DNA of 64,000 bases from Telopea speciosissima. Lineage: Eukaryota > Streptophyta > Magnoliopsida > Proteales > Proteaceae. The position numbers were made by a program, and so were the translations under genes. Where the stretch lies: NCBI RefSeq assembly GCF_018873765.1, contig NC_057917.1:59020464-59084463 (forward strand), read 5' to 3'. Each line of letters starts with the position of its first letter. Within the stretch, counting starts at the first letter, position 1. This document shows, piece after piece, positions 21,669 through 34,435 of the stretch. The notes beneath the pieces were generated by a model, which saw only the letters and a list, made by a program, of their open reading frames with translations, was not told where the DNA came from and ran no database searches.

Positions 21669-23354
21669 TGGTATACTATCTTTATGGTACAATAAGCTGA
21701 ACTTTGTATCTTTATGGGGTGAATTTTGGTTTGCATAACAAGAAAAATAAAAAAAGTGCACATTTCAGGATCTACAACTTTCTTCGTAAACATATGGCCC
21801 AATAAGAATGGACCGGTTAATGGACGTCGGGATGTGTTATATGGGCTGGAGGATTGGGCTAATTGCACAAATATTTACAAGTGGAATATAAAACTCATCC
21901 AAAACTTAAAAAAAAGAAAAAATGAATACAGTGAAAATTTTGGCATGTATATTTCATTTATGAGAACACATTCACTATCCGGGAGTGAGGGCCAATGGGA
22001 GCGCGTGCAGAAGCATCAATAGGGGTGGCATTTCTATCTTTCAGGGGGTGGGCAGTCATTTCAACCTCTCTGTGTCTTGGTACATTGTGAACAATTGTGG
22101 GCAAAATTCTTTTCCCTTTTCATTTATTAGCGGGGTATACACATTGTAGAATTAGTTTGATTTTATGATATTTCTTTCATGTTGTAAAGATTATTCATTT
22201 ACTTTGTTGTTGTTCCCTTTTATCTACAACATTTTATGGTTTTCCCATGCATATTGCAAGTGAATTCTTACTAACCTTTTGTGTTTGTGTGTCTTATTTT
22301 GCTTTCATATTAAGTATTTGCATTTTATTTTGTATTTCTTGTATAATAATCCTTATTCTGTAGCCAAACGCACAAGGTATGAACTTACTCTTACTCTTGA
22401 TTTATTTATTTTTTTTCATTTCATATCTGGTGTTTTTATTTAATCTTGATCAAATAAATAAAAAGATCAGTTTAACCGGGTGGACCAAGATACAAAACGC
22501 CTTCTTCGTCTGCAACTTTACTCGTGCAAATTAAGTATAACAAATTTACATTTAATATATACCATTTGACTCAATATATTAAATTTATACTTATTTATAT
22601 TAATTTTTAATGACATGAAAATGAAAAAAAAGGCCAAACCCTGCCTAATCTGACCCTGAAAAGATCGGGCCTCAGCTGAAATATCCCAACTCAACCTTGG
22701 GGCCGAGCCAGGCCTGAGCTGAGCCCTAGGAACGCTGGGCTGGGCCTTGGATTTCAAAAACCTGGACCAGCCCATAATGTATTACACAATTTCCATTGTT
22801 TCAAATGATGCAGAATAATCAAAACATGTGAGGTTTTTAACTATTTTATCCCACTTGTTTTACATTTTTCTTGTGAAAAATTTCGAGGGGAGTGGGTTAC
22901 CCACCACATCAATGTAGAGTGAATCTTCCACATCACACTAATGGCGGTGTAAAAAATGGTACCATCCACATGATCAGGGTACGAGAAAGAAAATAATAAA
23001 AAAATCCAATTAAGTGACAATTATTGTGGGGATCGAACTTTTTCACTTCCCTTCCCTTTAATTCCCCTTGCAACCAAACGAAGCCTTAGGCTTTTGCTTA
23101 TCCAACAGGCTTTTGCTTTTGGGCTTTAGGATGGGCTTTATTTTAATCCAAGTCTTTGCCTATATTAAATATGTTTACACAAGATATGACCTTATAAATT
23201 CTGTTGGGCGTAGGGGTTTGGGGATGGAAAGATATGATCTTCAAATTCGTGTACATGATGATCCTATGATCCTTTCTGTAGATTTTAAGGTGAGTAGTTG
23301 GAAGTCATGGTGTGATGAATGTTATGAATATTTTGCATGGGCAAGAGACCGCTA
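21669..23354. other. Intergenic, no gene recognised
   Basis: Mostly AT-rich. Around 21980-22065 there is a MITE fragment (GGCCAATGGGAGC...GGGGTGGGCAGTCATTTC) similar to one at 57535-57695. Around 22640-22765 a GGGCCTCAGCTGA / GGCCTGAGCTGAGCCC segment resembles text at 55.3-56.3 kb. The plus frame at 23068-23367 is not a family I know. Confidence 0.35.
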
Positions 23355-23846
23355 TCTAATCGTGTAGCGCTTGCATTAGCACAAGGGCCAATAAGAGCGT
23401 GTGTGCATGAGTATTTGATTGAATGAGATTTTTCAGTTCACTGAATACTGAGCGGTAATTTCACGTGATCTTGTGTTTAGACATAAAATCCACTATACCG
23501 ATTTGTTCCTTTTCCTATTTTGTTTTGAGAGACAATAGCTAACCTCTGGCGAAATATTTTAGATGAAACCCAAAATTCTGACCAGAAAGTTTCGTTAGCC
23601 TAATTTTAATAAGAAATTAACTGTTTATAGTCTTGGTGCTGCAATACGTAAGAAATATCTTTACGGATCTTTGTTAGTCTCAATTTAAAGGTTTTGGTAC
23701 CAATAATCTTGAAGGGGAAGAAGATCCCAGCTTGTTTATTTGCTCTGGTCTTAGGGATCAGGTGAACTTGGCTTGACGATCATCTTTTAATCTTTAAAAA
23801 ACCCAAAATTTTGACCAGAAAATTAAAAGAGAGAGAGAGAGAAAGA

Positions 23847-23932
23847 CCAAGTTCCTCTAATAGGGGGAAGGCAGAAATGACTACCCTTCTCCTACCCAGG
23901 TGGGATTCATCCCCTCTATTAGTGGAACTTGG
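23847..23932. repeat. Foldback element, ~35-bp arms
   Basis: CCAAGTTCCTCTAATAGGGG pairs with CCCCTCTATTAGTGGAACTTGG around a centre with CTACCCTTCTCCTACCCAGGTGGG. GA-repeats flank it on both sides (23827-23845 and 23960-23985). Confidence 0.85.
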
Positions 23933-25320
23933 AAAAATGGAACAGAAAAAAGTACGGGAGAGAAAGAGAGAGAGAAAGAGAGAGGTTGGCTTGCTGCTTA
24001 CACCAAGTCCGACAGGACAAGCTCCCCAAGGAATACAAAGAAGAAGACGTGAACGGCAAACCAAATGCAAAACAAAGTTTTAACTTAATTCTGTCGCCTG
24101 CGGAGGAGGCGCTTGACTCTTTGAAGGGTCTCTATATATTATATTATATAAGGAGGTGTTGGTGTTGGTGGTGGTGGTGGTGGTTGTTGGGGACCTGGGG
24201 TTGCATTTGCAATGCCATAATTAATTAATTGTTCTTAATTTTTTTAATTATAAACTAAGTAATTAGACAAATGAAATACTAGTCCAAATGTTACATTGTT
24301 ACAGCGTTAAGAAAATGTGGTTAGTTATGCTAAACTTGATATGACAACAAAGTCAAAGTCTTAATACTAAAGAAGAAGAAGTAGTAGAGAATCATATTAT
24401 TGAAATGCAAGCGATTGGAACTTATGGTGTTGAAGCAAGAACCACCACAAGAGAGAGAGAGAGAGAGAGTTGTAGTCTAATAATCTAATAGCAACTCCAT
24501 GCCTTAGATTCTTGTATGACCAAATATTTGCCACTTGGCAAGCCGAATGCATGAGAGACCCAAATTTTGTGGGGCAAAGGTCCCATCCTCATCCTCACAT
24601 ATAATCTCAATGGAGTTGGTGGCATGAATATTTTTAGAAAAAAAAATGCCAATACTTGAGACATTATATGATTAAATTTAGCATTGAAATTCAAGATGTA
24701 ACCAATCTAGAATTGTCATATCTAAGTTGCATATTTTTTTTCTTTTTTTTTTGGGTAGTATGAAACCTATAAGATTTCAATCTATTGCTTTTTCTTTTCC
24801 TATGTATTTTTGGAGTGCTAGTTACTTGTATTGTACATTTGTACTAAAAAATTTTAAAAGACTTCAACAAATGGTATAGTATTTTAAGTAATTCTTTTAT
24901 GGGGAAAGGTTTTCTGAGCCTAATGCATTTTTTCGATGCCATTTTACAATATAGTTTTTGATTCATCTTTTTAAGAGAGAGAAAAAATAATAAAAAGTAC
25001 ATATGTGAAAGGGTGTAAGATACACCTTAGGCTCAGAGACACTTTTATCTTCTTTTGTATATGTTTTCATCTAAAAAACAATGGAGCATTTCCCCGAAAC
25101 TTGTAGAATCATAAGCGCCCCGTAGTCAAGTTTTATCCCAACTACTATTTATTGTTGGATACACATTCTAGCTTGTTCCACCAGTTGACTTTATCCAGGA
25201 CCATATCTTCTCCTAAATCATAAGCATCTGTGCGTTTTCCCAGCATTTTTGTCTTAAAATTTAGTATTTGTATAAACACTAGGAGGGAAATTCTGTAAGG
25301 AAGTTATTTAAACAAAGGAA
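23933..25320. other. Intergenic, no gene recognised
   Basis: Contains GA microsatellites, a GGT-rich stretch near 24160-24190 and AT-rich DNA. None of the short frames shows a domain. Confidence 0.35.
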
Positions 25321-25680
25321 AAAAGATCTCTGTCTTGGAGTGTGGCCTACGTCAGTACTCCCATAAGTCTATCTCTCTCCTCCCCATGTGAAAAGACATC
25401 TCTACCCCCTTGTTTTAAGGAGGAGAGAGATAGACACATGGGAGTGTTGGTGGAATTTTTATCCTCTCAATTATACTGCCCGTACTTGACCTCCAATACA
25501 TCTAATAGGGGGAGGTGGACCCCATGTGGACCCCATCTCGGGCAGTGTGTTCGGGCACGGGGTAGGATAGTCATTTCTGTCTCCTCTGTTAGATGTATTT
25601 GAGGTCAAGTACGGGCAGTGTAATTGAGATGACAAAGATCCGTGTTGGTGTAGGCCACACTCCCGGACAGCAAACTGCTT
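25321..25680. repeat. Composite element: two hairpins inside one outer inverted repeat, copy 1
   Basis: Outer arms GGAGTGTGGCCTACG (25336) and GTAGGCCACACTCC (25650) enclose hairpin A (25358-25447, ACTCCCATAAGTCTATCTCT paired with AGAGATAGACACATGGGAGT) and hairpin B (25468-25631, CTCAATTATACTGCCCG with CGGGCAGTGTAATTGAG). Folded, this gives a three-way junction. A relative is at 50196-50523. Confidence 0.85.
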
Positions 25681-25725
25681 CCCTTAAACAAATTAAGTCA
25701 AGAAAACAAAAAGGTTATACAGATA

Positions 25726-25881
25726 AGGGCAAGAGATCACTACTTGATCGCATGGTCTCTGCACAAGCGTTTGGATCAATGGGGGAGCACGCCTGGATAT
25801 CTACCCAGGGGGCAGAGGCATCATTTCACCGTGCCCTGTGAGAGGGTGTAGGAAACACCACCAAGTAAAGATCTTTTTCCC
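25726..25881. repeat. MITE-like repeat (AGGGCAAGAGATCACTAC... ends)
   Basis: About 155 bp, with GGACAATGGGGGAGC-like and GGGGCAG-G-CATCATTTCAC text and an end GTAAAGATCTTTTTCCCT. It is a close relative of 30191-30351, which shares GTGCCCTGTGAGAGGG. Confidence 0.75.
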
Positions 25882-26100
25882 TATAGGTAATTATACATAT
25901 ATTTCAAAATGATATTATTTACTTATTGTTCCTACGTACCTTATTTTTGCATTACTTTAAAACCAAAATGATTGGGAAGATTAGTACGTTGAGTCTCTTA
26001 GGATACACTCAACTAACCTAAGTCTTATATTCTTACCCAAAAAAAAAAAAAAAAAACTAAGTCTTATACCAACCAATAATGACTCAACTATACAAGGACC

Positions 26101-26236
26101 AGGATCCTTTGTAGTACCGGCGGAGCGGCAGTGCATATCCGACGGCACAGCAGAGGCCAGGTGGCACACATGGCACACATGGCCTCTACTATGCCGTCAG
26201 ATGTGCACTGCCACCCTGCTGGTATTGCAGAGGATT
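26101..26236. repeat. Foldback element with AGGAT ends
   Basis: Arms GTACCGGCGGAGCGGCAGTGC and GCACTGCCACCCTGCTGGTA pair, inside AGGATCCTTTG and CAGAGGATTTT ends. The centre is a GGCACACAT direct repeat. Confidence 0.8.
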
Positions 26237-26524
26237 TTAATCCATAACATATCCCTCATCTTAAAACCATATTAGTTGTTACCTCATTAATACACTAACA
26301 TCTTTCCTCAACCGGTATATATACCAATACCAATACGGCCGATTCAATTCCTATACACTAAAACCATGGCTAGTGAACCCAAACAATTGTTGCTTAAATA
26401 ATACGCAAGTCAAACAATGTAAATATCATGGGACGAAAATAATTAGTTTAAATAAATAAAATTAGTTTTAGTTTACTTATATTGCTTTCTGACATCCTTA
26501 AATAATTTGCAATATTGTAATTTT

Positions 26525-26610
26525 TAATCAACAACAATAACAAGCCTTATCCCAACTAGCTAAATGTAGTCGGCTATATGGATCCTTTTAAAACAAAGTA
26601 GGAAAACTAA
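26525..26610 (+). repeat. SINE-like remnant (plant Au-type 3' signature)
   Basis: CAACAACAATAACAAGCCTT, then ATCCCAACTAGCTAAATG and AGTCGGCTATATGGATCC. These follow the well-known plant SINE motif AACAAAGCCTTATCCCAACT...GGTCGGCTACATGGAT. A weaker second hit (GCAAAGCCGTATCCCAACT) is at about 27990. No intact promoter boxes were identified. Confidence 0.5.
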
Positions 26611-27111
26611 GGTCCTCTCAATGGAAAAGGAAAGTAAAAGGAATAAAGAATAAAAATGAATAAATGAGATAAGAAAAGTGAAAAATGAAAAATGAAAATA
26701 AAAGAAAAGAGGATAACCCATAAAATTAGAAAAATCTCAGTTATATGGCACAAGACCCAGACTATGCATATTATTCTTTACAACCTTACAACCTCACCTA
26801 TGGTCATTTTAGGCATGTCCCTAACTCTTTTATCTCTTTCAATTTTAATCATTACATTATAATTATCATTTTTGTCGATATCTTCATTTTCAATATTATT
26901 ACTAGTTACAATAAAAAAATATGACAAATAAAAAATTTTATTGAAAAACATAAAGTCTTTTGTAAACTATTCAAAATAATATGTCTCGTATTTGATCTCG
27001 CTTTTTTTAGGAAAATTTTCTAATTTATGACAAACAGAGGCATAAATTTTAGACAATTACTCAAGCCTGAACAGTATATTCTTATAATGGAGTAATGTAT
27101 AAGCTTTCTAT

Positions 27112-27553
27112 TGTTTGTGTAACAAACTCAGGTTTGGACCCAGGCCCATACCCACGCCCACTTGAGGCAGTTGTGGGTTAAGGGGGCCCACTGGGGTTAG
27201 TGTGTGAGTAGAGGGGGCCACCTTGTGGTCCCCAACTAATATAAAAGAGAAGGAAAACGGGGCTGCGATCATACGCCTCTCCTCTTGCTCTTGATGTCGA
27301 TCTCTCCCTCACTTCCTCCGTCTTTCTTGGCTCTCACTCTCTTTCTCCCATTGAGCGAGAGTGTTTTCCCAAGGAGGCTTCCATCCTTGCCTCTGGTCTT
27401 GATGCATGGAGTAACGGTTTCGATCGATTGCCTATCGGGATTCCTACGATGGAGTGTATGTGGATCATCGCGAAGCCTGTGACGTTAGAGTTCGTGCAGA
27501 TTGACGCATAGGGCAACCGGATCCTTTTCGCTGCGTGAAAATCAACATCGAGG
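27112..27553 (+). mobile_element. LTR-like segment with promoter features
   Basis: A GC-richer island starting TGTAACAAACTCAGG near 27117, with TAATATAAAAGAG as a TATA-like box at 27238, then a CT-rich leader and an end at CATCGAGGTAATTC that resembles a splice donor. This suits the U3-R-U5 of a copia-like LTR or another short transcription unit. No partner LTR or ORF is seen, so the call is weak. Confidence 0.3.
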
Positions 27554-29630
27554 TAATTCTAAACCCGAGTTATTTTTGTTTAATAGTTTTAAAATTAATT
27601 TTGATAAAAATCTATGCTGAATGCATGACTTCAAATTTCTTGTTTACAGCTTTTTTGGTTATTTTAATGTAATAATTTTTTACTACAGAAATATACAAGA
27701 CATGATAATTTTGATAATGACATGATGATAAGTCACTTTCAAATTATTTTAAAAGTCTTTTTTAACACCTACCTTTAATAACTTTTGAAAATCAAAAGAA
27801 ATTACATGTTTTAAATACTCCTATAGAAGAGTCATTTAAAAAGTTTCATAGATAAATTAGAACTTTATAACAATTTAGCAAGTACTATGACATGTAAAGT
27901 CTCTATTAATTATATTATAGATGTATCTCACTACATAAGAAACACGTGCATCTATGTCTTATGCTTTCTTAAACAAAGGCTAGACTCAGCAAAGCCGTAT
28001 CCCAACTAGGTACCAATTAGTAGATTGGATAAGTAATTCTATTTAACTAGTAGACTTCATTCAAGTTATATCTTACTCAAAATCACAAGCTTTTGTTCTT
28101 TTTCTTGGCATCTTTCTTTTTAATTCGTAGTCTTTAAGTAAACATCAGTAGAAGCCGGTTTTTCACCCACTATCCTAGGGTTTTAGTATATTCTAAAATA
28201 CCCTCCTTATACTCATTCATGTCTTCTCCCACATTTTAGTGAATGGGATCCCATTCAACATGGATGAAGGGAAACTCGATTCTAAATAATATGATAGAGA
28301 ATCTTGAACCAAGTTTTGCTTTAGCTAGTGGGAGAATATCGAAAAGATATTTTAAGAAACATATAAAAACCCTAGCCATAAGGGTTTGTGAATTGAAGAA
28401 CCTTAGGAAAACTTTTTCCTCCTAAAGATAAAGAAAGAATAAGATGTAGAAAAAGCTTTAAAGAGTCTCTTATGATTAAACACTTAAACGCATGCAACGC
28501 ATGTAGTAATAGTAGTTGGAGGAGGAAGAAAAGACATAATATTCGGCCTCTTTTAACTAATTATATATGAAAGCAACTTGAGGATAAGTACATACGTACC
28601 ATGATGATGTTGGCAAGTTCATACGTCATCATTACACGTAAGGTTGATGACGTAGGATGAATGGAATCGTTCTGATGGGGGCAAAAGTAAGTAAAACCCC
28701 CAATTTATAAAAAGACTCAGCCCATGGGTGACGTGGAGAATGATGTCACTTGATTGATAATATTCTTTTTATTATTAGATTGACTCTTGGGTTTGAGCCA
28801 TGTTTGGTCAATTCAATAATTATCCTATCCCGTGTTAAGTTTGTGTTTGTCAATCTTCCAAGAACTCTCTCGCTCTCTCTCTCTCTCTGGTTGGATTTTT
28901 TGAGTCTCCGCGGATTCTGGAAGACTTTGGGAGGGACCTCTCTTAAATGGACCACCGGCCCACTACCTTAACCGTGTGGACTGATATAGATTGATTCTCC
29001 CTTGTTGTCGCCGCCTTACCCATAGAAAGGGGGAGAAATGTTTAAGATATTATACATCCAATAACAAATAGGAGGAAAAAAAAAAAAAAAAAAAACAAAT
29101 AGGAGGAGCGTTCTCTATCGGGAGAGTGGCCCTTGCATGTGGAGGCTAATGATACTACTAGCGGAAGTATCATGGGAGTGAGATTTCTGCTTTTCATTGG
29201 GATAGGGTATTCAATTCGACCATTACTGTGAATAGACGTAGATGGTATACTCCCGCATAAAAAACTTTTCTCGTAATAAGTATTAACAAACATGAATATA
29301 TGGAGCAAAGAACCTACTTTTCTGTTAATAAATGGTGAAAAGAGAATTTTTTCATCCACAAGACTTAACTCTCTACTTGGATCAGAGAAAGATATTTTTG
29401 ATCTTCAATAATAGAACGCCAAGTCGCCAAGTTAACACAGAAAATCAAACTTCTAATAATTCAATCATAATGTCAATTTATTATGGAAGAAAAGAATCTG
29501 AGAAAAAACTAAAATCCCAAAGTTCTAACTTTAAAGGGGGTTTTGTTCAATTATCCAAGAGAAAAGTTTAAGAGATTAATCATAAGCTGTTGAACTACTT
29601 TTTCAAATAGAAGAAAAACAAATAAAGAAA
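27554..29630. other. Intergenic, no gene recognised
   Basis: AT-rich. Contains a copy (28155-28260) of a repeat with CCTAGGGTTTT...GAATGGGATCCCATTCA also found at 52940 and 54305, a CT microsatellite near 28867-28888, and an A-run near 29074. Confidence 0.35.
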
Positions 29631-29900
29631 GGGTAAAGTACACGTACCCCCCTATAATGCACCCAATATTCTTCGTACCCCTCTAAGCGGCTCAATAGTC
29701 TACGTACCATCTTTCAATATTCCACATACCACCCCTGTTTTACACCCCAAATGCCAGATAGGTCCAATCCGTTAAATACCACCGTTAGATGCCAAAATTT
29801 TGACCATTTTACCATTTTCTCCATTTTCTTAAATCTGAAAAGACTTAATTACCCTCACTTATTTGTTGTCCTAAACTAATTGAAAATGACAACATTGTGA
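29631..29900. repeat. Lone MULE-like terminal repeat
   Basis: It starts GGGTAAAGTACACGTACCCC and follows the terminal repeat of the OVATE-bearing element (16538-18142) through AATGCACCCAATATT and GTACCATCTTTCAATATTCC to AAAAGACTTAATTA. No inverted partner was found nearby, so it is a truncated element or a solo end. Confidence 0.65.
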
Positions 29901-30190
29901 AATAATTTTTAAGTTATTTAATAATTGTTCAAAGAAAAGAAAATTTCTAGTATCAATTTTATATTTAATTCACATTTAAAATTTCACTTCAAGGGTCGAA
30001 CCAGGCCGACTCTGATTTGGGATTGGATCAAAATTGGTCAAGACCAATTTAGATACCAATTCTATGTTTTTAAACCTTACTACCAAAACCTTTTACCCTC
30101 TTTTATTGATCAATAATGAAATTAAATATGTGCATGAATGCTAATGTTGAAGGTCTTGAACTTTATGTTACAAAAATAGAAAATTTACAA

Positions 30191-30351
30191 AGGGCATGAG
30201 AACGCTACTTTGTTGCATGGTCTTTACACCACTGTACGTATGGACCAATGGGGGAGTATCTCTGGACTATCCACCCACGGGGCAGGGACATCATTTCACG
30301 GTGCCCTGTGAGAGGGCGTAGGGGACACTACGAAGCAGGGATCTTTTTCCC
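30191..30351. repeat. MITE-like repeat, relative of 25726-25881
   Basis: It starts AGGGCATGAGAACGCTACTT and ends GCAGGGATCTTTTTCCC, with shared internal GACCAATGGGGGAG and GTGCCCTGTGAGAGGG. Confidence 0.75.
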
Positions 30352-30620
30352 AACAAATATACAAAATAAATTTAGGAAAAGTATTTTCTTAATAACTAAT
30401 GTATTCATACGTCATCTTACTTGGTTATTTTTATTATTTTTCTTTACATTGAAGATTTTGATTAAATATGGTTAAAAAAAAAAAAAAACGTGCTACACAT
30501 GGATAAATTTCAATTAAAAAAATTGTAAAACCATGTTTTCCACGTTGGCACTTTTGTGTGTTAATCTTTCTATAGTTGTTTCTGTTCTTAATGATCTTTT
30601 TTTGAAAAAACCATGTCCTG

Positions 30621-30776
30621 ATCCTCTACTTTTGCCTGCCCGGTATTGTCGTATACCCCACACACAAGGCGAAAAATACTGCCTTATTCCCGCTTGGGTA
30701 GGGATAAGGCGGTATTTTCCATCTTACTTGTGTGTGGGGCGCACACGGCAATACCGGGCAGACGAATGTAGAGGAT
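30621..30776. repeat. Foldback element with ATCCTCTAC / GTAGAGGAT ends
   Basis: Arms GCCTGCCCGGTATTG and CAATACCGGGCAG pair, followed by CCCCACACACAAG with CTTGTGTGTGGGG. The centre has GCCTTATTCCCGCTTGGG then TAGGGATAAGGCGGTATT. Confidence 0.9.
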
Positions 30777-31121
30777 TTTGATTAGAGTACATGATGTTTT
30801 CTTAATGATAAGATTTTGATTATCTAATCATCTGGTTTTTTTTTTTTTTTTGTTTTTGTGAAAAATTATCTACTCCGCTCCCATGGAAACAGATTAATTC
30901 TCAAAGATTCCAGATTTTTGTCAAAACCTTATCCATTCAAATTGTGTGAATTGAACACATTCAACTCACCTAAAGTCTTGAGTCACGAATGAAACTTCTA
31001 TAAAGTTCGTGTCTTGGCATTATAGGGCCGGGCATTAATTAAGTGGGCGCGACTTCTCTCCAGTCAATCCGTGGTATTCATGAAACAAAATCTAGAGGGA
31101 GCTGCCCCGGTCTGAATTTTT

Positions 31122-31292
31122 CTCCTCTCAGGTTTCTGTCTGGTCAGGTTCGTAGGTTCTTCTCATAGGGAGGGCAGAATTGAAGACCTCACTCTACCCG
31201 GGTAGTGTGTTCGAGCAGGGGGTGAGGTCATCATTTTCGATCCCCTATGAGAGGAACCTACGAAGCTGATCGGACAGGGAACCTGAGAGGAG
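31122..31292. repeat. Foldback element (family 1, copy 2)
   Basis: CTCCTCTCAGGTTTCTG pairs with CAGGGAACCTGAGAGGAG. The body matches the copy at 10684-10853, including GGTTC-CAGGTTC and a centre with CACCCCTGC-like and GGGGGTGAGGTCATCATTTT text. Confidence 0.9.
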
Positions 31293-31426
31293 TTCAGTCC
31301 CCCTGGTCTACCCTTTTATGGATGAGTTAAAATCCGGGTTTATTTGATAAAATTGCAAACCCTACTTCAATTGTAAAGTTAAACTAGCATTAGCACCTAT
31401 TGTTCATAGGTAATTAAATAAAGGGC

Positions 31427-31590
31427 AAAGAGATCACTCACCGATTGCGTGGTGCCTGCACTAGTGCGGGGGCTTATAAGAGCATGTGCAAGAGTATTAC
31501 ACTTAAATCGAATTTTAATTCATTGGGGGCTGAGTGGTAATTTCATGTGATCCTATATCTATGTCTAGGAACCACGTGATCAATTTTCTT
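31427..31590. repeat. MITE-like repeat (CACTCACCGATTGCGTGG end)
   Basis: Resembles 23355-23500: both have AAGAGC(A/G)TGTG, GAGTATT, GAGTGGTAATTTCATGTGATC-type text and an end ACGTGATC. Confidence 0.6.
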
Positions 31591-32460
31591 TTAAAGAGGC
31601 TTATCCAAACAAGTGGTATAGAAGAACGTACCAATAAAGTGTGATGGAATAACTTTGTACATAAGAGGACAACAAGGTTATTTCATGTGAGAAGGAGAGG
31701 GATTGGAAGAGATGATGCTAACATACAAAATGGATGAAGGAATTAACAAAAAAACCTCTTTCCATTTTTCTTTTACATGTATTTTTACCTTATTATTAAC
31801 AAAACGGACCAAGAGAATTAGATGGCTCAATCAATTCTCTTACGAAAGAATAGGTTGCATTGCATCTACAAATATGGGTTAGACCTTGTTGGATTCATGG
31901 ATTGGAATTCCTCAACCCAAAATATAGAGAGAATAAAAAAAAAAGTATTTCTCGATTGACAAGTCAAAAGAATTTTCTAGACAAGGTTGCTAATTTTGGC
32001 ATGTACGGAAAGATGATTTGGTAATTCTGACCATTCGATATGTAGGGAATGATCTTAATTAACCACGTATAACATTTTAATCCAAAATTCAATCATTTAT
32101 CCTCCATAGTAATGATATACCTGGCCTCTTGTGTATGTCCACGCATCCCCTTAGTATGTGGTCTACATACCTTATTGGTGTTTAATTTTTCAATACTTTA
32201 TTTTGCCACTTGGCAAACTACATATGTGCTGAAACTTGATACATGGTTAAGAGACCCATCCGATCGAGTTTTGTCATGTGGCAAAAAGAAGTACTCATTA
32301 ATAAAAAATGATTAAAAAAAAGGATAGGGTTGGGCATGCCACGATTGCCACAGCTTCAGTAAACTATCAATACATTAGTCATAGCCCATAGGGTTGGACA
32401 CTAGAGAGAAGGGGGTTTTTTCCAAAGAGGGAAGAGAGAGGATGACACATGTTGGGCACC
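31591..32460. other. Intergenic, nothing recognised
   Basis: AT-rich; short frames only. Confidence 0.35.
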
Positions 32461-32714
32461 ATGGATTTAATGAACTGTATCAGACTGAATATCGACCATC
32501 TCAGAAACTGATACGATATCAATACGGATCAACATGGATCAACCAGTATCAGAAAGTTTTGCGGCTTTTGCCCCTGATTTTCTTTACAAATCGGGTTCTA
32601 GACAGTTTTATCCCAGATCGAACCATTTCACCGATACGGTATTGACCAAGTATCAAGATCAGTTTCTATCACTACCGTGTAGTATCGGGATATCGGCCGG
32701 TACCTTGAACCATA
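32461..32714. repeat. MITE-like repeat with ATGGTT-type ends and CGATA-rich body, copy 1
   Basis: Ends ATGGATTTAATGAACTGTATC and CCTTGAACCAT are loosely inverted; the body is full of GATACGGTATTGA and CAGTATCA text and includes TTTTCTTTACAAATCGGGTT. Relatives lie at 35923-36175 and 36630-36785. Confidence 0.6.
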
Positions 32715-34097
32715 CCATGCACGGAACCGATGGTCATAGCTATATATAATCTCTCCTGTTGTAGGAAGTCCTCGACAGAAACTGCGAGTCCCATTCAACC
32801 GCAATAAAGCGGGACAAAGATCGAATTGGCATCTTGAACCATAATCGAAAGTACGGATGAATTCAGAGTTGGGTCAGAATTGGCAATCTCCGGCCTTAAG
32901 GTCATTTGGTCAATTATTATCCTGGTTTGACTGACCATGGAAAATACCACAACTGCAAGCTAGTAATTCCTTTTCTTTCCTTTCCATCTTGGTTTTTTCT
33001 GAGGATAAGTCAGGAAAACAAGTCCGGTTGTTTCTTGCCTTCTCAGGTCTAGTGGTTGGTATCTGTGAATTAAAGTGGGTAAATTCTCTGGCTCATGAAC
33101 TTGGACATTAGCCCGCCATATATTATTCACTTCTTAATTAAGTTCATTGTACCAACCACCAAGTGGCCAACTAGCCTTTGTTCTGTTTGTTTTAAGTAAA
33201 CCACTTGGGCAAGCCAAGTTGAGCTTAGCCGGGGCTTCCACACTATTTAAAAGGCCAATTTCTATTCTGGCCACACCTCAAAACAATAAAATTTGGAATT
33301 TGATGAGGATACCTTAATTTCGTAATTTGAGGGTAGCTTCGAAAACTGGGATCCTACCCCTCACACTTTTGACATATACGTAGTATTAGTAGGTAGGTAT
33401 AATAAGTGTGGCCTTGTGCCCTTTTGCTGGCCCTCATGGGTTCGTCTCCGATTCCAATAAAAAGAAAAAAAAAAAAAAAAAAAAGAAGAAGAAATTAGAA
33501 CCGGCTAGAATCATAGAATAGAATTTCAAAATTAGATGCGTAAACAAAGATAGATGAGGTTTGTAGGGGTAGGGTTGAATTCATAAATTTGGATTGAACC
33601 GGGGTTGAGGTTAATGGTCTGGCTCATATCATAAACTGGAAAAGTATTTGAGCTGGGACTAAAGTACTGGTTCGTTGGTGAGCCGAGCTAATATTTGGGG
33701 GGTTCAAGGGTCTAGGTACAGATTAAAAGTTGTGGCCTTGTGGGAGGAAGTCAATGGTCATGGTCTAGAATAGAGTCAAACCCGTAGGCCCCACATGTAG
33801 TGTAGTAGATTATTGACTGAACTTATTCGTCTGGTTAGGTGGTATGCTTGGGCCCCAACACCCCAACCCCCCAACCCATGATCTCAATGTGGTCATAACT
33901 TAGTAGTGTTCTACTTGCTATATCCCGTTAAAAGTAAAGAACTAAGGAACGAGCAGAGCTTGTGTTTCGAAGCAAAGTCACACCTAACAGTAACACACTC
34001 TAATGACTATTAAAAAAAAGGACTTAATTTCTTATTGTTTATCAAACAGTAGCAAGCCAGGGAGTAAAAAATAAATAAAAAGACCTAGAGAGAAGCA
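32715..34097. other. Intergenic, no gene recognised
   Basis: AT-rich, with an A-run near 33466-33484. No domain or repeat call is supported. Confidence 0.35.
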
Positions 34098-34400
34098 AGA
34101 ACGCCACCCAATCGTGTAGCACACTCCGCCTCTATACCCAAACATGAGGGGCACATAAAATGACCATTGCACCTAGAATGCTACTTAGTAGCATGCCCTT
34201 GCGCCTTGACACAAGGGCAAGTGAATTTACCGTCTTCATAAATCAAATTTCCCAGTCAAGTTGATGCTAATGTGTGTGTTCTCATTAGGCCTTACACAGT
34301 GCAAGGGCCAATGAGAGCGTATGTGACTTTTTATTTCATAGGGTGAAGCAATAACTTCTATATGGGTGTAGGAGCCACACGATCCAATCGGAACCGTTCT
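34098..34400. repeat. MITE-like repeat cluster
   Basis: AGAACGCCACCCAATCGTGTAG, GCCCTTGCGCCTTGACACA and GTGCAAGGGCCAATGAGAGCG recall the MITE-like repeats at 23355, 31427 and 40499. Probably two nested or adjacent copies. Confidence 0.5.
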
Positions 34401-34435
34401 TTTTTCTCATATTGGGATCTAATATGTGAAATTTC

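Noticed and set aside
23068..23367. Plus frame of 99 codons
   Set aside because: No recognisable domain and surrounded by repeat-derived DNA; chance frame is more likely.
24425..24470. GA repeat considered as a promoter element
   Set aside because: No gene lies downstream; it is a plain microsatellite.
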